Positions 37,019 to 47,100 of a stretch of DNA of 64,000 bases are shown piece after piece. A model generated the notes under the pieces. That model had not been told where the DNA came from. It worked only from the letters and a program-made list of their open reading frames with translations, and did not search any database. Origin of the DNA: Apium graveolens (taxonomy: Eukaryota > Streptophyta > Magnoliopsida > Apiales > Apiaceae); assembly GCF_009905375.1 (NCBI RefSeq), contig NC_133655.1, positions 34,418,398 to 34,482,397 of the forward strand. Reading direction: 5' to 3'. Positions within the stretch are counted from its first letter, which is position 1, and the number at the start of each line of letters is the position of its first letter. A program made the translations under genes and the position numbers.

Positions 37019-37030
37019 GCTCTGATACCA
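37019..37030 (-). other. C1 primer binding site (tRNA-Met type)
   Basis: The plus strand GCTCTGATACCA is the complement of TGGTATCAGAGC, two bases inside the 5' LTR (which begins at 37033 on the plus strand). Confidence 0.88.
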
Positions 37031-37032
37031 AT

Positions 37033-38375
37033 TGTTAGGTCCCAATGTGTTTGTAGAAGGGGGGTTGAATACAAACAGTACCAAATAATCGAATTAAATG
37101 CGGAATAAAAAATGTGAAACAAAATTCAAGTTAAATAAAAATATTATTAAACTTGAAAGGTGTTACAACAACTGTATCGATTACAAGGAATTAATCTCAA
37201 ATTAATTATCACAAATTTAGAATAAATTCGACATGAACTTTTTCTATTTTTGCAATAATTAGAATCAAATGCTAAACGCGATTTGAGATTAAGTTCTAGG
37301 GATATTGATCCGTTAGATTGTTACACAAGAACAAGATAAATAATTCTAGTGGTTTGGATTTAACATTAACAAACTAGAATTTTGATCTTGATGTAAGCAG
37401 AGAAGAAAATAAGATGTTTAAAGGCGGCTGCTTTTTTTTCTTTGTTCTTGTATTTTTTCAGTCTGTTGGATGGATGATTGAGTTGAATGACTCTCTGCTT
37501 CTTTTTAATCAACAACCGAATAGAATTGAATTGGCATGACAATCCTATAGCTGGCAAGACTTTCGGTAGGACAATGGATTGAACTAGCAAGACAATCTGA
37601 ATGAACTAGCATGACAATCAGAATGAACTAGCAAGACAATCAGAATGAACTAGCAAGACAATTCTTCTCCTAGTGTAACTTTCGGTGAGACTATTGAAAA
37701 TGGCCTAGCATGACAATCGGTATGACAATCCTGATTGTCATGCTAGTTCATTTTCAATTGTCTTGTTGATTTAATGCAGATTTTAATCCAATTTAAATTC
37801 TGAAAATTCCTAAAATTAATTCAGAATTAATTAATCAATTAATTCAATTAATAAATAAATTATTCTTCACAGATATAATTTATTTTGTTAATTAAATTAG
37901 ATGACTTAATTAATTAATAGAGAATTAATTCTAGTCTTCAACAACACCCATCCTTCTGCAGATCTTCTGAAAATCACTGAAAATTATGAATCAATTCCAC
38001 CACTTCAATGTTGACACTCGATGTACTGTCTGGTTCATGAGTGACTAACTTCCGTGACGTTTCTTCATGTCTTGACTTTGACACTTTGATTTTCTTCAGA
38101 TTAAATCCTTGTAATTAATGATACTCTGACGAGATCTCTGTCACTTGATTAAATCCACGATCTTGATTTATATCACTGAGGCATGATCAACTTCTTGAAC
38201 TTCTTCCAGTGAATTAACTCCTCAAGTCTGTAGATGAACCTTGTTTCTGAATCCTTTGACAGATATTACTTTGCGAGATCTCTCTGACGGTCGATCCACT
38301 ATTTACTTATTATATTCTTATTTGAGTTGAGTTGAATCCTCGAATATACAAATAGGCTATGACATATGACTTACA
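37033..38375 (-). repeat. C1 LTR (5' LTR in element orientation)
   Basis: 1343 bp, nearly identical to 30832-32174. Differences noticed are C/T near 31108, 31461 and 32132 and C/G near 31682, with their counterparts here. Confidence 0.93.
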
Positions 38376-39046
38376 ATAGTGATGCTTCTCATAAGGGATT
38401 AGGTTGTGTTTTGATACAGCACGACAAGGTTATTGCATATGCATCGAGACAACTGAAACCTCATGAGCAGAAATATCCTACTCATAACTTGGAGTTAGCG
38501 GCCATAGTATTCGCTTTGAAGATTTGGAGACATTATCTATATGGAGAAAGATGTGAGATTTATACGGATCATAAAAGTTTAAGGTACATATTCACGTAAA
38601 AGGAACTTAACACGAGACAAAGAAGATGGTTAGAGTTGATCAAGGGCTATGACTATACGATTAACTATCACCCAGGTAAAGCAAATATTGTGGCAGACGT
38701 GTTAAGCCGAAAGGAGAAATTGAATGTGTTGATAGTACCCGAGGAGCTATATAAGGAATTTCAGAAATTGGAATTGGAGATTAGAGTTTGTAAGCCTAAT
38801 GAAGCAAAGATGTATAGTGTGACTTTCTAGCCAGAGTTGTTAGAAAAGATAAAGTAGTGTCAAGTGGATGTAATGGATCAGGACATCAATCATTTGGTAG
38901 GAGAAGAGTTGTGCACTCAAAAGGATGATCTAGGTATTCTTAGATTTTCTTCCAGAATTTGGATTCCACCAGTGACAGAGTTGAAGAATGAAATTCTACA
39001 GGTGGCTCACAATTCAAGGTATTCAATCCATCCAGGGAGTACCAAG
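38376..39046 (+). pseudogene. G1 RNase H to integrase N-terminus, duplicate 1
   Basis: G1 coding resumes after C1 with RNase H motifs ([20 protein letters not shown]) and the start of the integrase zinc region. Stops occur at about 38597, 38828 and 38855. The copy ends at 39046, where the sequence returns to the RNase H start. Together with 30803-30831 it forms the first of two tandem copies. Confidence 0.8.
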
Positions 39047-39740
39047 ATGATCAAGGAAATTTTATAATCTATAGTGATGCTTCTCATAAGGGATTAGGTT
39101 GTGTTTTGATGCAGCACGACAAGGTTATTGCATATGCATCGAGATAACTGAAACCTCATGAACAGAAATATCCTACTCATGACTTGGAGTTAGGGGCCAT
39201 AGTATTCGCTTTGAAGATTTGGAGACATTATCTACATGAAGAAAGATGTGAGATTTATACGGATCATAAAAGTTTAAGGTACATATTCATGCAAAAGGAA
39301 CTTAACATGAGACAAAGAAGGTGGTTAGAGTTGATCAAGGACTATGACTGTACGATTAACTATCACATAGGTAAAGCAAATATTGTGGCAGACATATTAA
39401 GCTGAAAGGAGAAATTGAACGTGTTGACAGTACCCGAGGAGCTATATAAGGAATTTTAGAAATTGGAATTGGAGATTAGAGTTTGTAAGCCTAATGAAGC
39501 AAAGATGTATAGTGTGACTTTCCAACCAGAGTTGTTAGAAAAGATGAAGAAGTGTCAAGAGGATGTAATGGATCAGGACATCAATCGTTTGGTATGAGAA
39601 GAGTTGTGCAATCAAAAGGATGATCAAGGTATTTTTAGATTTTCTTCCAGAATTTGGATTCCATCAGTGATAGAGTTAAAGAATGAAATTCTACAGGAAG
39701 CTCACAATTCAAGGTATTCAATTCATCCAGGGAGTACCAA
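39047..39740 (+). pseudogene. G1 RNase H to integrase N-terminus, duplicate 2
   Basis: A second copy of about 690 bp begins with GATGATCAAGGAAATTTT, the same words that precede the C1 insertion at about 30803. It differs from copy 1 by scattered substitutions, including its own stops (about 39145, 39403, 39457 and 39595), and it continues normally into integrase. The two copies share a short AAGATG at the junction. Confidence 0.82.
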
Positions 39741-40635
39741 GATGTACATAAATTTAAAGGAAAATTATTGGTGGCCAGATATGAAGAGAGAAATTGCGGA
39801 ATGGGTTAGCAAATGTTATACGTGTCAGAGGGTCAAGGCAGAGCACCAGAGACCAAGTGGACTATTGCAACCATTAGAGATTCCAGAATAGAAGTGGGAG
39901 CATATTACCATGGATTTTATAGTTGGATTACCAAGGACGAAAGCGAACCACGATGCCATTTGGGGTATAGTGGATAGACTGACTATATCAGCTCATTTTC
40001 TGCCTATTAATGAAAGATTTTCATTGGACAAATTATTTCACATATATTTGAAAGAGATAGTAGTTCATCATGAAGTCCCTGTGTCTATCGTATCTGGTCG
40101 AGATCCAAGATTTAATTCGAGATTTTGGAGAAGTTTTCAAGAATGTTTGGGAACTAGATTAAATATGAGTACAGCTTACCATCCACAGACCAATGGCCAA
40201 AGTGAAAGAACGATTCGGATAATTGAGGACATGTTACGTGTTTGTGCTATTAATTTCAAAGGAAGTTGGGACGAGCATTTACCCTTAGTGGAATTTGCTT
40301 ACAATAACATTTATCATGCCAGCATCGGGATGCCACCCTATGAAGCTCTTTATGGACGTAAATGTCGATCACTAGTATATTGGGATGAAGTAGGAGAACG
40401 CAAGATACTTGGACCCAAATTGGTGCAACAAACAAAAGAAATTGTTAAAGTTATTCAGAAAAGGTTAATTGCAGCCCAAGACCGTCAGAGAAAATATGCA
40501 GATCAATCAAGGAAGGATATGGAATTTGAAGATGGAGATTTAGTATTATTTAAAGTGTCCTCGTGGAAAGGATTGACTAGATTCGGAAAGAAAGGAAAGC
40601 TGAGTACTAGATACGTCGGACCTTTTGAATTTTGA
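39741..40635 (+). pseudogene. G1 integrase core, one stop
   Basis: Integrase inserts the element DNA. The zinc-region CYTCQRVKAEH (about 39812-39845), the core start TMDFIVGLP (about 39907), the AYHPQTNGQSERT block (about 40177-40212) and GMPPYEALYG (about 40329-40358) are clear. A TAG at about 39889 interrupts the beginning. The second catalytic region reads SGRDPRF instead of the usual SDRD. The open frame 39910-40635 is otherwise intact. Confidence 0.88.
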
Positions 40636-40950
40636 AGCGTGTCGGCAAGGTAGCATATGAATTAGCGTTACCCCCGTATATGAAGCACATTCATAATGTC
40701 TTTCACATATCGATACTTAAGAAGTATAATCCAGATTCCAGACATGTAATTAAGTACGAGCCAATAGAACTTCAGGCTGATTTGTCTTATGCAGAGAATT
40801 TGATAGATATTCTAGATAAGAGAGAGAAGGTGTTAAAAAATAAAGTTATAAAGTTAGTAAGAGCATTATGGAGAAACCCAGGGGTTGAAGAATCAACCTA
40901 GGAGCTAGAAAGTGATATGCGAGAAAAGTACCCTCATTTGTTTTATTAGG
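40632..40950 (+). pseudogene. G1 integrase C-terminus and chromodomain-like region
   Basis: After a one-base frame change, the frame encodes the conserved HNVFHISILKKY block and then a chromodomain-like tail (VLKNKVIKLVRALWRN, about 40828-40875), broken by a TAG at about 40899. In chromoviruses this domain directs insertion to particular chromatin. The wording is Tekay-like. Confidence 0.75.
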
Positions 40951-40985
40951 AGATTCTGAGGACATAATCCTTTTAGGATGAATGA

Positions 40986-41447
40986 TGTAATATCCGGGAT
41001 ATTACAACGGGGTACCAATATTATATTTTATATCCGATATGATCCAACGGGGTACCAATATTCCGTAAATATAAGTAGCCCTTACCGTATTTTATTTTGT
41101 ACAAATAATCATTTACAAACAGTAAGAATAGTTTATTTTCAGAGAAAATCAATATATTCATATTAGTTCTTGAGAATCAAACCTATACTTGGAGGTGTTA
41201 TTGATATCAGATTTTGGAGTTCAAGTAACCAAAACGAAGGTCTTGGAGAGTACTTTCAGAATCTGTAAATCATACACCTATATAATCAATAGGTATTTTC
41301 TATAATTTTTATTAATTTCGAATTATTTTGGATTTAATTATGAATTTTTGAGTTTAATGTTGTTTGTGTGATTTGATGCTTGCATGTTGTAGATAATTTG
41401 ATTCTGATCATTTTGGTATATCATATGATAAATATGGATTTCAATAA
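40986..41447 (+). repeat. Start of the G1 3' LTR, internally deleted
   Basis: It begins TGTAATATCCGGGATATTACA, a near-palindrome. About 620 bp present in the 5' LTR (roughly 22125-22730) are missing, and CAACGGGGTACCAATATT appears twice across the joint (near 41006 and 41046). The LTR is cut at 41447 by element X. Confidence 0.8.
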
Positions 41448-42752
41448 TGTTAGATAATGAATTACACAGGGGGGGTGAATGTGTTTGGTGTTTTTCTGCT
41501 TTCTTGAAGTGTTTATGGTGATGAATAAAGTAAAATTAAAACCTTACAGTGAAATGTGTTAGTACTGAATTTAAACTAGATAAAATAGTGGACACAGATC
41601 TTTCAAAACTCACTTAATTTTATATTAAAATTAAGAATGTTTTGCTTTAAAATTTCTGGGTTCTTTGTTGATAAAGAGCTTAGCTTCTTCCTTGAGAGAA
41701 TACAAGATTTTTGATCTAAATTGTTACTCTTAAATAAAGCATCCAGTGTTTACTTTATAGAATAATAAACACTGTTTTTTACACAACATGCAATATCATG
41801 TACTAAACCCTACTTTTGGATAACCAAATCTTTCTATTTCTGGCTTAGTATATCTTTTCTAATCTTGCATGCTTTGCTTTTCCAATTAATCTTGCCCTTT
41901 GATCTTGTACTTCTTCAAGCTGCTTTTATAGACTTGACAATCCAACTGATTGGATTGTTTGTTGATTAATAATCTTGGATATTTAACTGGTCTGCACTTT
42001 GTTTGGAATATAGAGAACTTGACATCTCGATAAGTATATTGGCTTATCGAGATCTCTCATCATTCTATAGTTATTTTGACTTAGTGAAGTCTCTGAGTTC
42101 TCTATAAGAGAATTTGGCTTGTCGAGATCTCTCATCTTCATGTCTTCACTTTGGTTTATCAATAACTCTGAGTTCTCTAGTAACAATTTGGCTTATAGAT
42201 AACTCTGAGTTCTGTAGTGACAAATTGGCTTATCGATAACTCTGAGTTCTCTAGTGACAAATTGGCTTATCGATAACTCAGAGTTCTCTAGTGAATAATT
42301 GGCTTATCGATAACTCAGAGTTCTCTAGTGAAGAATTGACTTGTCGATATCTCCATTCTTCATGTCTTCAATTTGGCTTGTCGATAGCTCTGAGTTCTCT
42401 AGTAGCTTTTCTTGACTTCTCGATAAGTCATTCTGGAGTTCTCGAATGACTTCTCTATAACACAAAATCTGTGACTTGTAAAATTCTTGACTCAGAAAGT
42501 TTTTCACAAAAGAGATTTATTCAACCCCAAGCTTTTTCATACTTTCTATGAGGCATGATCTTCATGATCTTCTTCCAGAGCTTATTCTTAGGCTTGAGAC
42601 TGTTTACAGAAAAATACTCCAGTCTAGTCTATTTACATTTTTACAGATTTAAGTGTTACAACACAAAATGCAAACATAGATTACCATACAACTTACTTAG
42701 GGTTGTCAATTTGACTTAGTCTTGTTATAGTACATGCATGTCTTGCACAACA
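41448..42752 (-). repeat. X LTR (1305 bp) with 37-bp minisatellite
   Basis: It starts TGTTAGATAATGAATTACAC and ends CTTGCACAACA. A tandem array of a 37-bp unit (GGCTTATCGATAACTCTGAG start) has four good copies at about 42190-42337 and degraded copies from about 42039 to 42440. Confidence 0.82.
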
Positions 42753-43110
42753 ATTTCCCCCAATTTATGAGAAGATTGTTTATAATAAATTCATGCCTGT
42801 TAACAAGACTAACCCCAAGCTTCAATGGAAAATAAGATAAATACATAAAATTGACACAATATAACATTTATACATTAGGTGATTTCATGAGTTAAACAGA
42901 CACATATATCAGAAAAATATTATATCTTTTGTTTGTTTCTCTAATGAGGTCCTTTAAATATACAAGAATTTTAAGTTCCTCTATTATTGGTGTCCCTCTT
43001 AGAGCTTCCACAAGTTTGAGTCTGTTAGGCTTAGGATAACCACTCAGCAAATCAATCCTGAATTTTGAGAATGTGCCAGCTTTGACATTTAGAAATCTTC
43101 TATTAGTCCC
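41448..43110 (-). mobile_element. X: Sirevirus-like copia element, 3' end only
   Basis: In minus orientation this shows an LTR (41448-42752), a polypurine tract (minus strand AATTGGGGGAAAT, about 42753-42768) and the end of an env-like or C-terminal ORF. It is inserted in the G1 3' LTR and is itself interrupted at about 43110 by element Y. The rest of X is outside the window or beyond the nested insertions. Confidence 0.75.
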
Positions 43111-43116
43111 TAACAA
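42892..43116 (-). pseudogene. Element X, C-terminal fragment of an unrecognised ORF
   Basis: A minus-strand frame of about 70 codons (VKAGTFSKFRIDLLSGYPKP) lies just upstream of the X polypurine tract, the place of the env-like ORF end in Sireviruses. Its N-terminal side is cut by Y. The product family is not recognised; the env-like assignment rests on position. Confidence 0.45.
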
Positions 43117-43313
43117 TACAACAAGAATTACAGAAGGGGGGTTGAATGTAATTCTGGCTACTTTTACAGATTAAAGAAAAATGGTTCTAACTTAATAATA
43201 TATAAGTGTTTGATTTGCAAAATACGGAATGAAGAGTTAGATGAATCAAAATACAAGTAATTAAAAACACAAGTCTTTAAAAACTTTCTGGTGGATTTGA
43301 ATGTATCCACCAG

Positions 43314-43349
<36 letters not shown>

Positions 43350-44152
43350 AGAGAACCCTGTGAGGCTTGAATAGCTCACAGCTGCTTACAAATATGAACA
43401 ACTAAACTTACAGAGAAATGCTACAGGATACAGCTTACAATTGTTTCTCTGAGAATGTATTTGCTTAGTCTTTTTTTTATTCTATTTGCTACTCTTGGTT
43501 TATATATCACCAAGATTACATAGTAATAAGACAAGATAATAAAACAAAACCTATTAAGTCTAATACCATGCTGCTTCACTACTCTATTCCAGCATCTTTG
43601 AATATATTCATAATAGCATGGAAATGGTAATGCTTCTTTGTTCTCAAAAACCCAGCTGAATAGGCTGCCACATTCCTTTTGCAAACACTCGACGCTTGTG
43701 GCTGTGTTGTCACTATCAACAGATGTTTGAATTGATCATCAGTCGGGTACATGATTATCATCCGTCAGGTTGCCTTGTTGATCATCCGTCGGGACCTTTG
43801 TTGATCACCCGTCAGTAGCTTTGTTGATCATCCGTCGGGTAGCTATTTGTCACATTGACTTTATTTCACTTATGCAGAATTACAAGAATCATATATTTAC
43901 AATTAATCAACCTATTCTGCATATCTAATTAAAGTCAACATGACTTATATGCTACTATAGAATCTATACAAAGGTGTTTGTAAAAATGTGTTACATGACT
44001 TATTGTTACATAAGCTACTCACTCGATGGATGTCAAATCATCATCTGCCGGGACTATATCTGATTATCCGTCAAATGCTACATTTTCACTAACTTGAATC
44101 TACTAAAGTGTTTTGTTAATGAAATCATCAAGTTCACAACATATTCCCAACA
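43111..44152 (-). repeat. Y LTR (about 1.04 kb)
   Basis: The right border is firm (CCCAACA then polypurine-tract complement AATCTCCCCCAATTTATG). The left border near TAACAATACAACAAG is approximate because it lacks a TG. It holds a TA microsatellite (about 43315-43347) and a 26-28-bp array built on TTGATCATCCGTCGGG (about 43732-43852). Confidence 0.75.
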
Positions 44153-47100
44153 ATCTCCCCCAATTTATGTCTACTAGAATTGTAGCCATAAATTAAGAGA
44201 AACTTGATGATAACAAAACACTTCTAAAAATACAGATTTAAAAAGTAGTAGATAAAACTAAAAAGTGCTGCATTAGTTACTGAAAAATTTACAAGACAAA
44301 GTGTACAAAGATTTGCTCACAATCATTTTCAAGGTGCTCCTCTAGTCTGAGCAGATTGATCTATTTCCTTTATTATCTGGATTTCTTCCCAAGCTTCCTG
44401 TTATTTTCTTCTATTTGATTTTGGAGCTGTCTGTGGAATTCAAGTTCATCAGATTCTGAAAGATCTAGCATTCCTTGCATTTCTGGAAGAGTCTCATTAC
44501 TAGAGATGCTCAACTGGTCCTCTAATTTGAAGAATCTTCTAACTCCCTTATCATCCATGAATTCCATCAGCCAGTAGGGCCTTAGATGCACTCTACTCCC
44601 TGTGTAAGGAATAGTTAAGGTCTTGAGGAGTGCATCTTTGGCTCTAATACTCCTCAGTTCTTCAATCTTCTTTAGAACTAGTCTTCTAGCTGTCACATTG
44701 AATCCAAAGTTCTTCTTGAATGATGAATAAACTTTTATCAGTACAGATTGGCTCTCTTGAAGAATCCTGTGAAGTGGCCATGATATCTCTTTTCCTCCAT
44801 TGTACTTGAATACTAACCTTTCAGGTAGATTCCTGTAAGCATTAATCCCTCTAACTTCTTCCAATTCATCTAGGTAAAGGTTTAGTTCAGAGAATTCCTT
44901 GATGTCACAGATGTACATGATATCTCCCTTGTTGACCTTGGTTTGAGCTTTGGTTAGGGACTTGGATCTGAGAGTTGAGGGCTTTACTTTCTTGGCTGCT
45001 CTGGTCTTTGTCTTCTTTGGCTTCATGAAATGAGGTAGATTGAGTTCAGTAATTGGTAGACTATCCCAGTCTATTGGCTCATCCTTTGGAATGATAGGTT
45101 CACCATGGAAATTCTTGGATGGATCTATCTTGAATTCTCCATGTGCCATAGAGGGCATGGATGTTTGAGTTGTTGTAGAAGTAGACTCTTTGGGACAGTA
45201 TCTGTGGCGCCCTCCAAACCCGGGTCAGAAGTTTGGGGTCCACACACACACCTTAATTATAACCTGCTTATAATAATAATAAAGATAATAATAATATATG
45301 CAGTGACCCTACTTACCAACCACCACGGACCGTAACAGATTAAAGTATGCACACAAGCCAAACATACTAATATATTACAAACCGTTCAAATCCCAACTAT
45401 TTCAAACTCAAACTGAGTATTAAACATTATTATAAACTTTTACAAACTTAAATTATCCCAAAAGAAGCCTACTAGCTCAGCTTTCTCAACCTGAACCCCT
45501 AGCTCTCGCACTGGACTAGGGATCCTCGCTACCAACTGGTTCCTTTTTAACTGGAAAGAATATAAACAACATCGCACAAATGAGCTAACTAGCTCAGCAA
45601 GTCACAATGACAAAACTGAGAATAATGATCATCAGGTGAATATGATTATGATATCAAGTGAAAAATTGATTATGATTTAGAATTGGATATTATACTTTTA
45701 ATTTAAAAACCAAGGTTAGGCTGCTGATCAGTCACGCACTAACCCCGAGCAAGGCACACAGCATTGCTCTAACTACTGGATCCAAGGCACACATTGGCCT
45801 AACTTGACCATTATATGGTCTGACCACGAATCTGGTCCACAATTTTATAAAAACAATCCAATTCTAACATAATAACAGAATATACAATAATAAACAATAA
45901 CCGAAATCATTAACAACAATAAATGTTTAACAATGAAAGGGTTTCAATCCTTGTAAGGATCAATAAGGCAATTTAAAAGCTTGGATGCTGGGTAATGAAA
46001 GAATTGGATAACAAAGGAATCAACATTCCAGGGTTTCAAAGATTTAGGCTTTCAAAGCATAGGATACAAGGATTGAATGTACAAGTAATTCAGTTCAGTG
46101 TTTGGGATTTTATTTGCATGTATTTGTGGAGTAGTATCGTATACTTGAGGTTCGTGTTTGGGTATACAACAATCAATGGTCTAGAAAGAATAAGGTTCAT
46201 GGCTCAAGAACAATAACTGGAATCAGGGTTTAGGTTTCAGTGCTTCAAAGCACTTGCAATATCAATAAGACTATCACATATTACAATATTTCGAGAAAGT
46301 TCGGAATACTTGCCTGATATTAGCTTACTACACTGCACTCGCTTCCAATCACAAGCGTCTTACTCCTCAACTATCTGTTTCCCTTTCCTACGTCTTGCCT
46401 CTTCTGCTCACATATCATAAGCATCTATCAATTATTTACTCATGGACTTCTATTCAACACATACTTCTATCTACCCTTCGTTTTACCCAAATCCGATTAA
46501 CGGATTGAAAGTTATGCAATAATCAAGTAAACACAGAATATATAGACCGATAGTCAATTAACAAGTCACATATAGCATATAATACATCACGTAATCAAAG
46601 ATATATCATTTATAAAGAAGTCTCGGGTCATAAATAGGCTTTCTGGTATTTAAAATGATTTTTAAAACATTTTTCGGAATTAAAACGGGCCATTGGATCA
46701 ATTTCGGGTTAATAAACAGGGTTCGGTTGACCAATTCTGGCTCCGAAATAATTTTAGAATAATTATCGAGCCTTGGAAATAATTTAGAATAATATTTTAA
46801 AGCTCGAAACTATTTTTCAGAATTTTTAAATCATTTTTAAATAATTAAATCTAATTAAATAATTAATTAAAATCAATTAATAATTAATTAAATCAATTAA
46901 TCAATTAATTTTCGAATTAATTGACCAATTAATCAATTAGAAATTAACTGAAATTAATTAACTAATTAATTTAGATTTATTTGTGAATTAAAAATAATTT
47001 TCAGAATTAAAATAATAATTTTTTGAATTTTCAGAAATTAAAAACGAATTTTTATAATAAAAATAAATAGGAAATATGATTTTTAAACATTTTTAAAACA

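Larger units (their letters stand above)
30832..38375 (-). mobile_element. C1: young non-autonomous Sirevirus-like copia element
   Basis: A complete 7544-bp element in minus orientation is inserted in the G1 RNase H region. Both LTRs are 1343 bp and the flanking 5-bp duplication ATAGT (30827-30831 and 38376-38380) is perfect. The primer binding site and polypurine tract are in the correct places. By eye I count only about four differences between the two LTRs, so the insertion is recent. It carries a long gag and a protease start but no integrase, RT or RNase H, so it must have been moved by proteins supplied in trans. Confidence 0.92.
22099..41447 (+). mobile_element. G1: decayed Ty3/gypsy Tekay-like chromovirus
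   Basis: This is the visible part of a plus-strand Ty3/gypsy element. It has a 5' LTR (22099-25445), Met-type primer binding site, duplicated leader block, gag, protease, RT, RNase H, integrase and C-terminal chromodomain-like region, followed by the first part of the 3' LTR (40986-41447). Domain order (integrase after RNase H) is gypsy-type. The RT and chromodomain wording resembles plant Tekay/Del chromoviruses. It is interrupted by the copia element C1 at 30832-38375 and by element X at 41448, so the end of its 3' LTR must lie outside the window. Many stops and frameshifts make it non-functional. Confidence 0.88.

Noticed and set aside
42039..42440. Regular short repeats resembling a CRISPR array
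   Set aside because: They are a minisatellite inside a retrotransposon LTR: no unique spacers, no cas genes, plant nuclear context.
42146..42507. Minus-strand frames over the X LTR minisatellite
   Set aside because: Repetitive peptides are produced merely by translating the 37-bp array.
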